The translations under genes were made by a program, and so were the position numbers. The notes beneath the pieces were generated by a model. The model did not search any database and was not told where the DNA came from. It saw only the letters and a list, made by a program, of their open reading frames with translations. This document shows positions 1 through 8,967 of a stretch of 39,550 nt of DNA, piece after piece (position 1 is the stretch's first letter; each line of letters opens with the position of its first letter). This stretch comes from Polyangiaceae bacterium (GTDB lineage: Bacteria > Myxococcota_A > Polyangia > Polyangiales > Polyangiaceae), in the NCBI GenBank assembly GCA_025937895.1, contig JAICQL010000053.1:1-39550 (forward strand), written 5' to 3'.

Positions 1-584
1 ACCGTCTCGCGGGTGAGCACGCCGCCGGGCACCGAGATGGGGCGGCGCAGGCGGTAGAATCCGGGCTTGTTCACCTCGAGCACGTACGTGCCGGCCTCCA
101 CCGTCTTCGAGTTCTCCATCGGCAGGGTGCCGATGACCTGGCCGCTCAGGATGACCTCAGCGCCGCTGGGCTCACCCACGGCGCGGAAATGGCCGACCCG
201 CTGCGCGGTGGTGCTGCGCACCTCTTCAATCTCGGCGCGGTAGCGGATGTAGTACGGGTCGCTGCTGTGCGAGTCCGCCTTCTTCAGGTACTCGTCGGCG
301 AGCAACCACTTGCTGGCTGCCTGCGCGGCGGTGGCCACGTGCAGCAGCACGCGCACGGAGTTAGGAGCCTGTGCCTCCGCCTCCTGGAAGACTGCGAGGG
401 CGGCCTCATCCTGACCCTCACGTCGCAGCTGGATGCCGCGCTTCAGAATGGCCTCGACCTCGGCGCTCTCCTGAGCGTGGGCGACGCCCGTCATCCCGCC
501 CAGCAGCGACGCAGCGACGACGCTACCCAGGCACAACGCACGAAAGCCCTTTCGCCACCCTGCTTCGTTCGCACTACACGACAT
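1..584 (-). CDS. Secreted TPR/PEGA-domain protein (3' end beyond left edge)
   Basis: The frame is open from an ATG at 584 to the left edge, so about 194 N-terminal residues are seen and the C terminus is missing. Residues 1-37 form a signal peptide: a basic start, a hydrophobic stretch LCLGSVVAASLLGG, and an AHA-QE cleavage site. Residues 40-125 are helical and TPR-like (GIQLRREGQDEAALAVFQEA). A PEGA-type beta domain follows from about 135 (GEPSGAEVILSGQVIGTLP, then GTYVLEVNKPGFY). PEGA proteins in myxobacteria are exported and thought to bind cell-envelope or other protein partners; the exact role is unknown. The architecture resembles the TPR/PEGA protein at 11335-12420. No strong Shine-Dalgarno precedes the ATG, and the overlapping ATG just upstream is out of frame. 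Confidence 0.85.
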   Translation of the reverse strand, partial: MSCSANEAGWRKGFRALCLGSVVAASLLGGMTGVAHAQESAEVEAILKRGIQLRREGQDEAALAVFQEAEAQAPNSVRVLLHVATAAQAASKWLLADEYLKKADSHSSDPYYIRYRAEIEEVRSTTAQRVGHFRAVGEPSGAEVILSGQVIGTLPMENSKTVEAGTYVLEVNKPGFYRLRRPISVPGGVLTRET

Positions 585-862
585 GGTCGCATGACTAACA
601 CGCACCACGCGGGGTCTGCAACGCCAGCGGCGAGGAGACGCGCTCGAGCCGTTCCGAAGCGAACCCGCCCGGGATGGGCGCGGGGCCTCGCAGGCTTGCA
701 GGAGGGTTGCCGCTGGGTTGCCGCTGACCGGCGGTGGAAGACAGCGCCTTCGCGCGTCAGCGAAATGCGCCAGCACGGAACGGGTGCTGCATGCCGCGCT
801 GTCCCATCGCAAGACGGCCCGGCGAAGCCCCGCCAACCTCGGGGCCTCGCCGGCGCGCTCGG

Positions 863-1741
863 CTAGTCATCCAGCGGTACCAAAATCCGCCGCCGTGGCT
901 TCCAGCCCAGCTCGCGCGTGATCTCGGAGAGATCGATGAGCTCGGCGATCGCCTCGCGCTCCTGGCGCAGAGGTGTATCCGGGTAAAATTCGCGGATCAC
1001 GTCGGCGGCCGAGCGCTTCCCGAGCTGGAGCGACAGCGCCGGAAAATACTGGCGATACCCGGGGGCGCTGCGCTGCAGACAGCTGGCGATGAGCTCGGCG
1101 CCATCGTCGAAGGTCAGGTGCGACAGGCACTCGTGGAAGTTGAACCAGCCGCCCTTCAGCGTGCGAATGGTCTCGAAGCGCTGCTGCATCTGCTCGTTCA
1201 CCAGCATGGGAAAGCGCAGCGAGGTCGCGGCCAGCTGCGGCTGCGCGTCGCAGGCGAGCTGCAGCATGCGCTCGGCGAACTCCTTGCTCTGCCCGTAGGT
1301 GTTGGGCCCCGGCGCACAGGGAGCCTGCCCGTCCAGCGGCAGATAGGGCATGCGATACGGCGGGCCCAAGCGGCTGAAGTCCGTGTACAAGAACGCCTGC
1401 ACCGAGCTGGCGAACACCAGCTGGCGCACGCCCTGCTGCAGTGCAGCGTGAAACACGTTGGCGTTCATCTGCGTGTTCTCGGCCAGGATGCGCTGCGGCG
1501 AGGGGCCCACGAAGGCGTTGGGATGGTTGCCCAGGTGCACCACCGCGCTCACGCCGCGCACCAGCCGGTGCACGAAGAACTCATCCTTCAGGTCGCCCAG
1601 CTCGAGCTCGAAGGGGAAATCTGCGGGTAGCTTCTGATCGGTGGCGCGCAGCGCGTAGCCCCGCTGCTTCAGCACCTCGCAGGTGCGCGCGCCCAGCTTG
1701 CCGGTGGCTCCGGTAACGAGAACGATGGACTCGGAAGACAT
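863..1741 (-). CDS. NAD-dependent epimerase/dehydratase (extended SDR family)
   Basis: 292 residues. The Rossmann nucleotide-binding motif TGATGKLG is at residues 10-17, and the catalytic YxxxK is Y149-K153 (TYGQSKE). The preceding serine pair in VFASSVQAF (112-113) supplies the third catalytic residue expected of the family. The protein should be a cytoplasmic NAD(P)-dependent oxidoreductase or epimerase acting on a sugar nucleotide or related substrate; the substrate cannot be read from the sequence. A good ribosome site (AGAGGAAAG) lies just before the ATG. The gene starts 24 bases after the stop of the ABC transporter pair and is probably co-transcribed with it, which could mean it modifies the exported compound, but that is inference. 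Confidence 0.88.
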   Translation of the reverse strand: MSSESIVLVTGATGKLGARTCEVLKQRGYALRATDQKLPADFPFELELGDLKDEFFVHRLVRGVSAVVHLGNHPNAFVGPSPQRILAENTQMNANVFHAALQQGVRQLVFASSVQAFLYTDFSRLGPPYRMPYLPLDGQAPCAPGPNTYGQSKEFAERMLQLACDAQPQLAATSLRFPMLVNEQMQQRFETIRTLKGGWFNFHECLSHLTFDDGAELIASCLQRSAPGYRQYFPALSLQLGKRSAADVIREFYPDTPLRQEREAIAELIDLSEITRELGWKPRRRILVPLDD

Positions 1742-1765
1742 GACTTTCCTCTGTGAACGAGCGCC

Positions 1766-3658
1766 TCAGTCGCGCCAGGCGACCGACTGAGCGCTGACGA
1801 ACTCGCGGTACGAGCGAGCATATACTCCATCCTGGCGCAGCAACTCGGCGTGGCTGCCGCGCTCGATGATGCGGCCGTGATCGAGCACCAGGATCTGGTC
1901 CGCGTGCAAGATGGTGCTGAGCCGGTGCGCCACCACGAAGCTGGTGCGCCCCGCCAGCAAGCGCAACAGCGCTTGCTGCACGCGCGCCTCGGTGACCGAG
2001 TCCACGCTGCTGGTGGCCTCGTCCAGGATCACCACCCGCGGCTCGGCGATCATGGCGCGGGCAAAACACACGAGCTGCCGCTGCCCCGAGGAGAGGCCCG
2101 CACCGCGCTCGCCCACCGGGCTGTCGAGCCCGGCGGGCAGGGCCTCGATCAGGTCGCGCACGCCCAGCGCGTCGAGCGCCTGCTCGATCTCGGCGCTGCT
2201 GGCCTGGGGGCGCCCGACCAGGATGTTCTCGCGCACGGTGCCGGTGAACAGGAAATTGTGCTGGGTGACGCAGGCGATCTGCCGGTGCAGCGAGCTGCCG
2301 CTCATGGCCCGCAGATCTTCGCCGTCGATGCTGACCCGGCCGCGGCTCGGCAGATACAGCTTGGCGATCAGGTTGGCGATGGTGCTCTTCCCGCTACCCG
2401 TGTGTCCCACCAGCGCGATCGACTCGCCCGGCCGCGCCACGAAGCTCACGTCGCTGAGCACGGCTACCCCGGGCTCGTATTCGAAGGTCACATCGTGGAA
2501 CTCGACTCGCCCCTCGATGCGCGCGAAATCGCGCGCGTCCGGCGCGTCTTGCCAGTCCGGGCGCGTATCGAGCAGGCGAAACACCCGCTCGGCGCCGGCC
2601 ATGGCGGTCAGCGCCTGGTTGTATTGCTCGCCCACGATCGGGATGGCATTGAAGAAGGACGTGGACAGAAACAGAAACTGGATCAATGCGTCCAGCTCCA
2701 CCCCGCCGCCCAGCACCTGATAGCCGCCCAGCACCAGCAACACGGCCAGAAAGACCTGGCCGTTGAAGCCGAGCACCGGCTGAAACACGGCCGCCAGGCG
2801 AGCGCCGCGCATGTTCAGCTCAGCGTGCTCGTCAATGCGCACGGCGAAGGCCTGAGCGTTGCGCTCCTGCCGGGTGAAGCTCTGGATCTCGCGGATGCCG
2901 TTCACCGACTCGGCCAGCGAGGCCGTGACCCGGGCAAAGCTCTCGGAGCGCTGCCGATACGCAGAGGAGGTGAGCTTGCGAAAGTGGCGAGTGACCAGCC
3001 ACAGCCCTGGCGCCATGGCCAGCACCACGAGGAACAGTGGCCAGTCGTAGTGCGCCATCAGCGCCGCTGACACGACCATGCTGCCGACCTGCACCACGGT
3101 GACGAAGAACACGTCCTGCACGCCTGCACGCACCGAGTCCACGTCGTGCACGACCCGACCGATCAGGCGCCCCACCTCCGTGCGCTTGAAGTAACTCATC
3201 GGCAGGCTCAGCAGGTGGCGGTAGATGCCGTGCCGCAGATCGCGCACGACGTATTCACCCAGCTCCAGCGCAAGCCGCGAGCGATACACGAAGCAGACGG
3301 CGGTGAAGCCCGTCCAGAGCAGGAAGCCGAGCACTCCGAGCGCGATGCCCGCGGGATCATGCGCGCGGATAGGCCCGCTGATGACCCTGGCCGTGAGCCA
3401 GGCAATCGTGGGCAACTGCACGGAGCGCAGCACCACCAGCACCAGCAGCCAGGTGCGCAGGCGCCCATACGGCCGCGTGCAGGCGGAGAGCCGGCGGATG
3501 ATGGAGAAGTCGAGCGGGCGCTCCGCGGCCTGACTGGGCCGCTCCTGCGCGCGCTGCGCCGGGAGCGCGAGCGCCTGCGGAGACAGCGCCTGCGCGGCCA
3601 TCGTCTGGGCAGACAGCGCCCGCGAAGCGAGCGGCTGCGGACCGAGCGCCTGGGTCAC
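1766..3658 (-). CDS. ABC exporter half-transporter, catalytic partner (ATPase plus membrane domain)
   Basis: 630 residues: an N-terminal low-complexity segment with repeated ALxxQALxPQ-like units (1-45), a six-helix type IV exporter membrane domain (about 60-350), and a nucleotide-binding domain (about 380-620). Walker A is GHTGSGKS (about 416), the Walker B ends in a normal glutamate (VVILDEATSSVD, about 541) and the H-loop histidine is present (VVAHRLS). The signature is unusual, LSSGQ instead of LSGGQ (about 524). The GTG start at 3658 overlaps the stop of the upstream gene by four bases (GTGA), so the two are translationally coupled. Together they fit a heterodimeric exporter of the TM287/288 or BmrCD type, with this subunit supplying the catalytic Walker B. 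The cargo (drug, lipid or peptide) is unknown. Confidence 0.92.
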   Translation of the reverse strand: MTQALGPQPLASRALSAQTMAAQALSPQALALPAQRAQERPSQAAERPLDFSIIRRLSACTRPYGRLRTWLLVLVVLRSVQLPTIAWLTARVISGPIRAHDPAGIALGVLGFLLWTGFTAVCFVYRSRLALELGEYVVRDLRHGIYRHLLSLPMSYFKRTEVGRLIGRVVHDVDSVRAGVQDVFFVTVVQVGSMVVSAALMAHYDWPLFLVVLAMAPGLWLVTRHFRKLTSSAYRQRSESFARVTASLAESVNGIREIQSFTRQERNAQAFAVRIDEHAELNMRGARLAAVFQPVLGFNGQVFLAVLLVLGGYQVLGGGVELDALIQFLFLSTSFFNAIPIVGEQYNQALTAMAGAERVFRLLDTRPDWQDAPDARDFARIEGRVEFHDVTFEYEPGVAVLSDVSFVARPGESIALVGHTGSGKSTIANLIAKLYLPSRGRVSIDGEDLRAMSGSSLHRQIACVTQHNFLFTGTVRENILVGRPQASSAEIEQALDALGVRDLIEALPAGLDSPVGERGAGLSSGQRQLVCFARAMIAEPRVVILDEATSSVDSVTEARVQQALLRLLAGRTSFVVAHRLSTILHADQILVLDHGRIIERGSHAELLRQDGVYARSYREFVSAQSVAWRD

Positions 3659-5538
3659 GCGCTCTCCTCCAGCTCCAGGCGCTGTTCTTCCACACCCTGC
3701 AGCAGCGCAGTGCGCGCGTACAGCCCGCCCCGGGCCATCAGCTCGCGGTGCGTGCCCTGCTCCACTACCCTGCCGCGCTCCAGCACCACCACCCGATCGG
3801 CGAAGCGCAAGGTGGACAGGCGATTGGACACGATCAACGTGGTGCGGCCCGCCATCACCCGCCGCAACGCGCCCAGGACCTCGCGCTCCGTCTCGGGATC
3901 GAGCGCGCTGGTGGGGTCGTCCAGTAGCAGGATGCGCGGCTCGACCAGCACGGCGCGCGCCAGCGCCAGGCGCTGCCGCTGCCCGCCCGACAGGTTCAGT
4001 CCCTCCGCCTGCAGCAGGGTCTGGTAGCCCTGCGGCAGCTCGCAGATGAAATCGTGGGCTCCGGCGATGCGCGCCGCCCGCTCGATGGCGAGCAGATCGG
4101 CCTCGGGATGGCCGAAGGCGATGTTGTCGGCGATCGATTGCCGGAACAGCAAGGTCTCCTGGAACACCACGCCCACGCTGCGGCGCAGCGCGTCCACGTC
4201 GAAGGCGCGCACATCATGGCCATCGATGGTCAGCTTACCCGCGCTCACGTCATAGAAGCGCGAGACCAGCGACAGCAGCGTGCTCTTGCCCGCGCCCGTA
4301 CCGCCCAGGATGCCGAGGCAGCCTCCAGCCGGCACCGCCAGGCTCACGTCGCTGAGCGCCTGCGCGGGCGCGCCCGGATAGCGGAAGCACACACCCTCCA
4401 AGCTGACGGCCCCGCACATGGCAGGCTGCGGCGCGCGGCCCGGCACCAGCGCGCCGGGCGGGCTCTGGATCTCGACCGCGGCGTCCAGCACCTCGAACAC
4501 GCGGCGCGCGCCCGCCAGGCTCTCCTGCAAGGTGTTGACCACGCGCGCCATCGCCGACACCTGGGTCGAGAACTGCGTGAGCACGCTGGCAAACACGATC
4601 AGGTCGCCCAGGCTCAGGCGCCCACCGCTCACCAGCCAGCCGCCGTAGCCGAGCAGCACGGCCACGTTGAGCTGCGACGTGAAGTGCACGGCAGCAGAGA
4701 AGTGGCTGGCCCGGCGGAAAATCTCCTGCTGCTGATCCACCACGGCGAGGTTGCGGCGATCGAAGCGCGCCAGCTCCTCCCCCTCCCGACCGAAGACCTT
4801 GGTCACGGCGATGCCGTGCACGCCCTCGCTCATCGTGCGCACGACCTCATCCACCAGCTCGCGCGTCTTCTGGTACGCCAGGCGCGCCCAGCCGGAGAAG
4901 CGCACCGTGAGCAGCCAGATGAGCGGCGTGGCGGCCAGGCAGGCAAACGTCAGCGCCACGTGTGCGCGCAGCATGAACACCGCGTACACACCCAGGGTGA
5001 GCAGCAGCACCCCGCCCTGCAGCACCACGCCGTCCACGAAGGAGCGCGCCGCCTGCACGTCGCTGGTCACCCGGTTGATGATCGAGGCGCTGCCGCTGCT
5101 ATCGTAAAAGGAGAAGCTCAGGCGCAACAGCTTGTGAAACACGCGGGCGCGCAGCTCGGGCACCAGCCGCAGGTGCTGCACCCGGCCGTTCTCCACCCCG
5201 TGCGCAAAGGCGAGCAGCGCGTGCACCGTCCCCAGCAGCAACACCGCGCCACCCAGCGCCAGCAGCCGTGCCGAGATGGACCAGCTCTCGGGGGGCTGCA
5301 GCCCCAGGGGCCAGTGCGGCGCGGGCGCGCTGGGATCCACCGTGCGGCGCAGCACGTCCACGCACAGGCCCACCAGGCTCAAGCCCGCGAGGCCGAGCGC
5401 GAGCAGGCTGGTCTGCAGCAGCAACACGCGCAGACAGGCAGCACGATAGTGCCAGGTCAAACGCAGCAAACGCCGGAGGGGGCTGCTGCTGGAGGGGGCG
5501 TCCGAGAAAATCGGCAGCGCCGGAACGGAGGAAGCCAT
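3655..5538 (-). CDS. ABC exporter half-transporter, degenerate-site partner
   Basis: 627 residues from the ATG at 5538 (MASSVPALPIF). An in-frame GTG at 5613 would add 25 arginine-rich residues and looks less likely. A six-helix membrane domain (about 20-330) is followed by an ATPase domain with Walker A GGTGAGKS (about 414) and canonical signature LSGGQ (about 515). The Walker B catalytic glutamate is replaced by aspartate (ILLLDDPTSALD, about 537), and the H-loop histidine is replaced by asparagine (IVSNRLS). These two losses, together with the LSSGQ of the partner at 1766-3658, place all defects in one of the two ATP sites, as in known heterodimeric exporters. It lies in the inner membrane; substrate unknown. 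The gene is 157 bases downstream of panP on the same strand. Confidence 0.92.
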   Translation of the reverse strand: MASSVPALPIFSDAPSSSSPLRRLLRLTWHYRAACLRVLLLQTSLLALGLAGLSLVGLCVDVLRRTVDPSAPAPHWPLGLQPPESWSISARLLALGGAVLLLGTVHALLAFAHGVENGRVQHLRLVPELRARVFHKLLRLSFSFYDSSGSASIINRVTSDVQAARSFVDGVVLQGGVLLLTLGVYAVFMLRAHVALTFACLAATPLIWLLTVRFSGWARLAYQKTRELVDEVVRTMSEGVHGIAVTKVFGREGEELARFDRRNLAVVDQQQEIFRRASHFSAAVHFTSQLNVAVLLGYGGWLVSGGRLSLGDLIVFASVLTQFSTQVSAMARVVNTLQESLAGARRVFEVLDAAVEIQSPPGALVPGRAPQPAMCGAVSLEGVCFRYPGAPAQALSDVSLAVPAGGCLGILGGTGAGKSTLLSLVSRFYDVSAGKLTIDGHDVRAFDVDALRRSVGVVFQETLLFRQSIADNIAFGHPEADLLAIERAARIAGAHDFICELPQGYQTLLQAEGLNLSGGQRQRLALARAVLVEPRILLLDDPTSALDPETEREVLGALRRVMAGRTTLIVSNRLSTLRFADRVVVLERGRVVEQGTHRELMARGGLYARTALLQGVEEQRLELEESA

Positions 5539-5695
5539 TCGAAGGGGGGGAGCGTCGCGCGCCCTGTAGCAGAAACTACGGACACGTGCCCCTCGGGGCC
5601 GTAGCCGGCACACGGCAAATTCCCTGAGCCTGCCAGCCGACTCGGGTCACCCCCGCGGGTTTCCAGTGTTGCAGCGACGATATACGACGCCGCGC

Positions 5696-7321
5696 TCAGC
5701 TGAACGAGTGCCCTTCTTCCACCAGCAGGCGCTCGCCGAGCGAGCGCTGCTCCGCCAGGATCTCCCGCAGGATCTCCGGGGTGGTGAGCGGGTTGGCGAG
5801 CACCACGCGAAACACGCTCAGCACCTGGCCGCCGTAGGCGGCGGTCTCCAGCCGGGTGCGCGAGACGAAGGTCTTGCCGCCGGCGCGCTGCTCTTTCTGG
5901 ATGGACTCATTGAGCGCATCCAGCCCCAGGTTGGCCGCCTTTTGCTCGTTTCCGCCCCGCAACAGCTGCTGGCGCGCCAGCGCCGGCACATAGCGATACG
6001 TGAGCAGGTTCAGGGTCGGCACGCTGGTGAGCTCAAAGTCGCCTGCGCCGCGGATCATCTCGGCAAACTTCTGGGCCTTGTCGATGCCCTGATCGATCAG
6101 CAACTCGAAGCCACGCCGGCCGATGATGCGCAGCGCCGAGTGCACCAGCATGGCCATGCCCTGCCGCGTGCCTTCCAGCGAGTGCTTGCCGATGTCGCGC
6201 GAGCCGCGGCGCACGACGTAGTTGGCGTGGTGCTCCACCGCGGAGAGCGCCTGTACGTCCTTGAACACGACCATGCCGGCACCCACCGGTACGTACAGCT
6301 GCTTGTGTGCGTCGAGCGTGACGGAGTCGGCGCGCTCGATGCCCTCGAGCAGGTGCCGGTGCTTGCTGGAGAAGAGCGTGGGGCCGCCCCAGGCGCCGTC
6401 CACGTGAAAGTGCAGGCCCCGCTCGGCAGCGACGTCTGCCAGCGCCGCCAGCGGATCCACACTGCCCGTCTCCGTGGCCCCGGCAATGCCCACGAGCGCT
6501 AGCACGCCGATGCGCTTGGCGCGCAGCTCGTCCAGGGTGCGCCGCAAGGCGTCGAGATCGATGGTGTGCGCGGCCGTGACTGGCAAGCTGATCAACTGAC
6601 GGCGGCCGAGGCCGAGCAAGTCAGCGGCCTTGACCAGCGAGTAGTGCCCGCGCCGCGAGACCAGCACCGCCACGCCGCGCAGACCAGCGTGCTCCAGCGC
6701 GGCCGCCAGCCCTTCCTCTGCCACGCCGGCAAAGCCCGGGCGCGGCCCGAACAGGCGGTTGCGCGCCACCCACAGGGCCGTGACGTTGGCGATGGTGCCA
6801 CCGGAGCAGAACGAGCCCAGCGAGTGAGCGAAGCTCTGCGTCCACTGCGCGTAGAACTCGTCGCTCTGCCCGTAGACCAGACGGTGCAACATGCCCACGA
6901 CCTGGCGCTCGAGCGGCGTGAAGGCCTTGGAGGTCTCGATCTTCACGACGTTCTGGTTGAGCGTCATCATGATCTTTGCCAGCGGGAACATGAAATACGG
7001 CAGCGCCGATGTCATGTGGCCGATGAAGCTGGGCGAAGACGTGTGCACCGACTGAGCCACCACCTTCTCCAGCAGGAACTCGACCTGCTCGGAGACGAAC
7101 AGCGGATCTTCCGGGATACGCGTCTCCTGAAAATCGCGCTCCAGGTTGGCGGGCGCGATGTCCCCTGCCACGATGCGGGTGCGCAAGAAGCCGATCAGGT
7201 TGTCCGAGATCTCACGATCGAGCCGCTGCAAGGTGGAGTGAGGGCCCTCCGGCACCGTGAAGATCTTGCGCATCGTCTCCAGGGTGGCTTCGGCCTTTTT
7301 GTTGGGCGAGCTATCGGGCAC
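5696..7321 (-). CDS. panP: Pyridoxal-dependent aspartate 1-decarboxylase PanP
   Basis: 541 residues from a GTG at 7321. A TTG at 7390 would lengthen it by 23 residues, but the GTG start gives an N terminus followed quickly by the conserved MRKIFTVPEGPHSTL. This is a fold-type I, group II PLP decarboxylase. The block SVHTSSPSFIGHMTSALPYF and VKIETSKAFTPLERQV are typical of the PanP subfamily known from Vibrio and Shewanella. The PLP lysine is K340 in DAHKQLYVP, and the upstream HVDGAWGG holds the aspartate that binds the PLP ring nitrogen. The reaction is L-aspartate to beta-alanine and CO2, feeding pantothenate and CoA synthesis in organisms without pyruvoyl PanD. A closely related glutamate or tyrosine decarboxylase activity cannot be fully excluded. 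Confidence 0.85.
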   Translation of the reverse strand: MPDSSPNKKAEATLETMRKIFTVPEGPHSTLQRLDREISDNLIGFLRTRIVAGDIAPANLERDFQETRIPEDPLFVSEQVEFLLEKVVAQSVHTSSPSFIGHMTSALPYFMFPLAKIMMTLNQNVVKIETSKAFTPLERQVVGMLHRLVYGQSDEFYAQWTQSFAHSLGSFCSGGTIANVTALWVARNRLFGPRPGFAGVAEEGLAAALEHAGLRGVAVLVSRRGHYSLVKAADLLGLGRRQLISLPVTAAHTIDLDALRRTLDELRAKRIGVLALVGIAGATETGSVDPLAALADVAAERGLHFHVDGAWGGPTLFSSKHRHLLEGIERADSVTLDAHKQLYVPVGAGMVVFKDVQALSAVEHHANYVVRRGSRDIGKHSLEGTRQGMAMLVHSALRIIGRRGFELLIDQGIDKAQKFAEMIRGAGDFELTSVPTLNLLTYRYVPALARQQLLRGGNEQKAANLGLDALNESIQKEQRAGGKTFVSRTRLETAAYGGQVLSVFRVVLANPLTTPEILREILAEQRSLGERLLVEEGHSFS

Positions 7322-7474
7322 GTGAAACTCGTTCGAGGGGCGTGGGAGCTGACTCGGCAGGAGAGCGACGCAGACCTGGCCGGGGGGCAAGATACGGCTT
7401 TCGTATAGCAGGTTTTTTTAGGGGGCTTGTGCGAATGGCCCGCCCGGCCGATACATTCGCGAGGAGGGTCTCCG

Positions 7475-8884
7475 ATGAGCTCCATCGCCGACAAACTCGC
7501 TGCCCAGCTGGGTCCAGAGCTAGTGCTGCGCGACGAAGCGACCTTGCGCGCATGCCGTCGAGATGCCTGGGTCGTGAGTGAGCTGGACGACCTGGAAGGA
7601 GCACCCATGCCGCTGCCGGCGTGCGTCGTACGGCCGCGTGCGGTCGAGCACGTGGCCGCGGTGGTGCGCGCTTGCGCCGAGACGGGTACGCCGCTGGTGC
7701 CCTCCGGGTTGCGCAGTGGCGTATGCGGCGGCGTTCTGGCCAGCGCACAGAGCGTGGTGCTGGACATGAGCTCCTTCGCGAACGTGCGGGGCATCGACAG
7801 CCGTGACCTGATCGGCAGCTTCGATGCCGGCGTGCGCGGCAGCGACGCAGAGGCACGCGCCAACGAGCAGGGGCTCACCCTCGGGCACTTTCCGCAGTCG
7901 ATCGCCATCTCCTCGGTGGGTGGCTGGGTGGCCACGCGCGCGGCCGGCCAGTTCTCCACCGGCTATGGCAGCATCGAGGAGCTGCTGCTCGGGGTGGAGG
8001 CGGTGCTGCCCGATGGCAGCTTGCTGTCGAGCGGTCCGATCCCGCGCGCGGCGATCGGGCCCGACATGCGCCAGCTGCTGCTCGGCAGCGAGGGCACCTT
8101 GGGCGTGATCACCGGCGTGAAGCTCGGGCTGCGCCGGCTGCCGGAGCTGCGCCGCTGCGCGGCATTCTACGTCAAGGACATGGCCTCGGGCTTCGACGCC
8201 CAGCGCGGCATCCTGCAGGCGGGCTGGAGCCCGGTGGTGTTGCGGCAATACGACGCGCGCGAGGTCGCGCGGCTGTTCTCGCCCTACCGCCGTAACAGCG
8301 ACGCGCTGCTCCTGGTCGTGCACGAGGGCCCGCGCGAGAAGGTGGAGGCCGAGGCAGCCGCCGTCGCCCGGCAGCTGCTCGGCGCTGGCTGTGAAGAAGC
8401 GCCCGCTGCCGCGACCGAGCACTGGCTGAAGGAGCGCAACAAGGTGCCCACGTTCCGCAGCTTCCTGGAGAGCGGCGTGATCGTGGACACGATCGAGGTG
8501 GCCGCGCCCTACTCACACATCGGCGCGCTGTACGACGCGGCAGTGAAGCGGCTGGGCACCATCCCCGGCATCTGGAACGGCTCGGCGCACAGCTCGCACG
8601 CGTACCGCAGCGGGCTCAACCTCTACTTCAGCTTCGCGGTGCAGCCCAAGGACAAGGCGCGGCTGCGGGCCTCTTACCACGAGTGCTGGTCCGCCGTGAT
8701 GGAGAGCTGCCTGGAGCACCAGGGGACGATCGCGCATCACCACGGCATCGGGCGCGTGCGGCGCGAGTGGCTGGCGCGAGAGCTGGGCAGCGCCGGGCTG
8801 GCCACGTTGCGCGCGCTGAAGCACAGCCTCGATCCGCTCGGCATCTTCAATCCGGGTGTGCTGCTCCCGGACGTTCCGGGCTGA
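7475..8884 (+). CDS. FAD-binding oxidase, alkyl-DHAP synthase / GlcD-like
   Basis: 469 residues. The ATG at 7475 is preceded by GAGGAGGG (7461-7468), a strong ribosome site that favours it over the upstream in-frame ATG at 7427. The N-terminal half is the PCMH-type FAD domain (PLVPSGLRSGVCGG near residue 70, SSVGGWVATRAAGQ near 155, GSEGTLGVITGVKLG near 210). The C-terminal half ends with HHHGIGRVRREWL, very close to the histidine-rich motif of alkyldihydroxyacetonephosphate synthase, the enzyme that makes the ether bond of ether lipids. Myxobacteria make ether lipids, so this role is attractive, but the family also includes glycolate and D-lactate oxidases. It starts 153 bases from the divergent panP. 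Confidence 0.8.
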   Translation: MSSIADKLAAQLGPELVLRDEATLRACRRDAWVVSELDDLEGAPMPLPACVVRPRAVEHVAAVVRACAETGTPLVPSGLRSGVCGGVLASAQSVVLDMSSFANVRGIDSRDLIGSFDAGVRGSDAEARANEQGLTLGHFPQSIAISSVGGWVATRAAGQFSTGYGSIEELLLGVEAVLPDGSLLSSGPIPRAAIGPDMRQLLLGSEGTLGVITGVKLGLRRLPELRRCAAFYVKDMASGFDAQRGILQAGWSPVVLRQYDAREVARLFSPYRRNSDALLLVVHEGPREKVEAEAAAVARQLLGAGCEEAPAAATEHWLKERNKVPTFRSFLESGVIVDTIEVAAPYSHIGALYDAAVKRLGTIPGIWNGSAHSSHAYRSGLNLYFSFAVQPKDKARLRASYHECWSAVMESCLEHQGTIAHHHGIGRVRREWLARELGSAGLATLRALKHSLDPLGIFNPGVLLPDVPG

Positions 8885-8914
8885 GCCCGCGCTCTGCGCG
8901 CGCCGGGCGAAAGT

Positions 8915-8934
8915 GTCTTTACTGAGTTAAAGAC
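8915..8934. promoter_or_regulatory. AT-rich inverted repeat, candidate operator
   Basis: The arms GTCTTTA and TAAAGAC are perfect complements around a six-base spacer. The element sits in the 83-base gap between the FAD oxidase stop and the next start codon, and its low GC stands out sharply from its surroundings. It could be a regulator binding site in front of 8968-9558 or a small 3' hairpin of the oxidase transcript; no T-tract follows it. Confidence 0.4.
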
Positions 8935-8967
8935 GCGCCGCGAGCTGCCGATCCTGGGGGGTGAACG

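Noticed and set aside
4054..5604. Long plus-strand open frame opposite the ABC exporter gene
   Set aside because: Its product is rich in His, Gln, Arg and Ala with no domain, as expected from the antisense of a GC-rich gene; the minus-strand frame has all ABC motifs.
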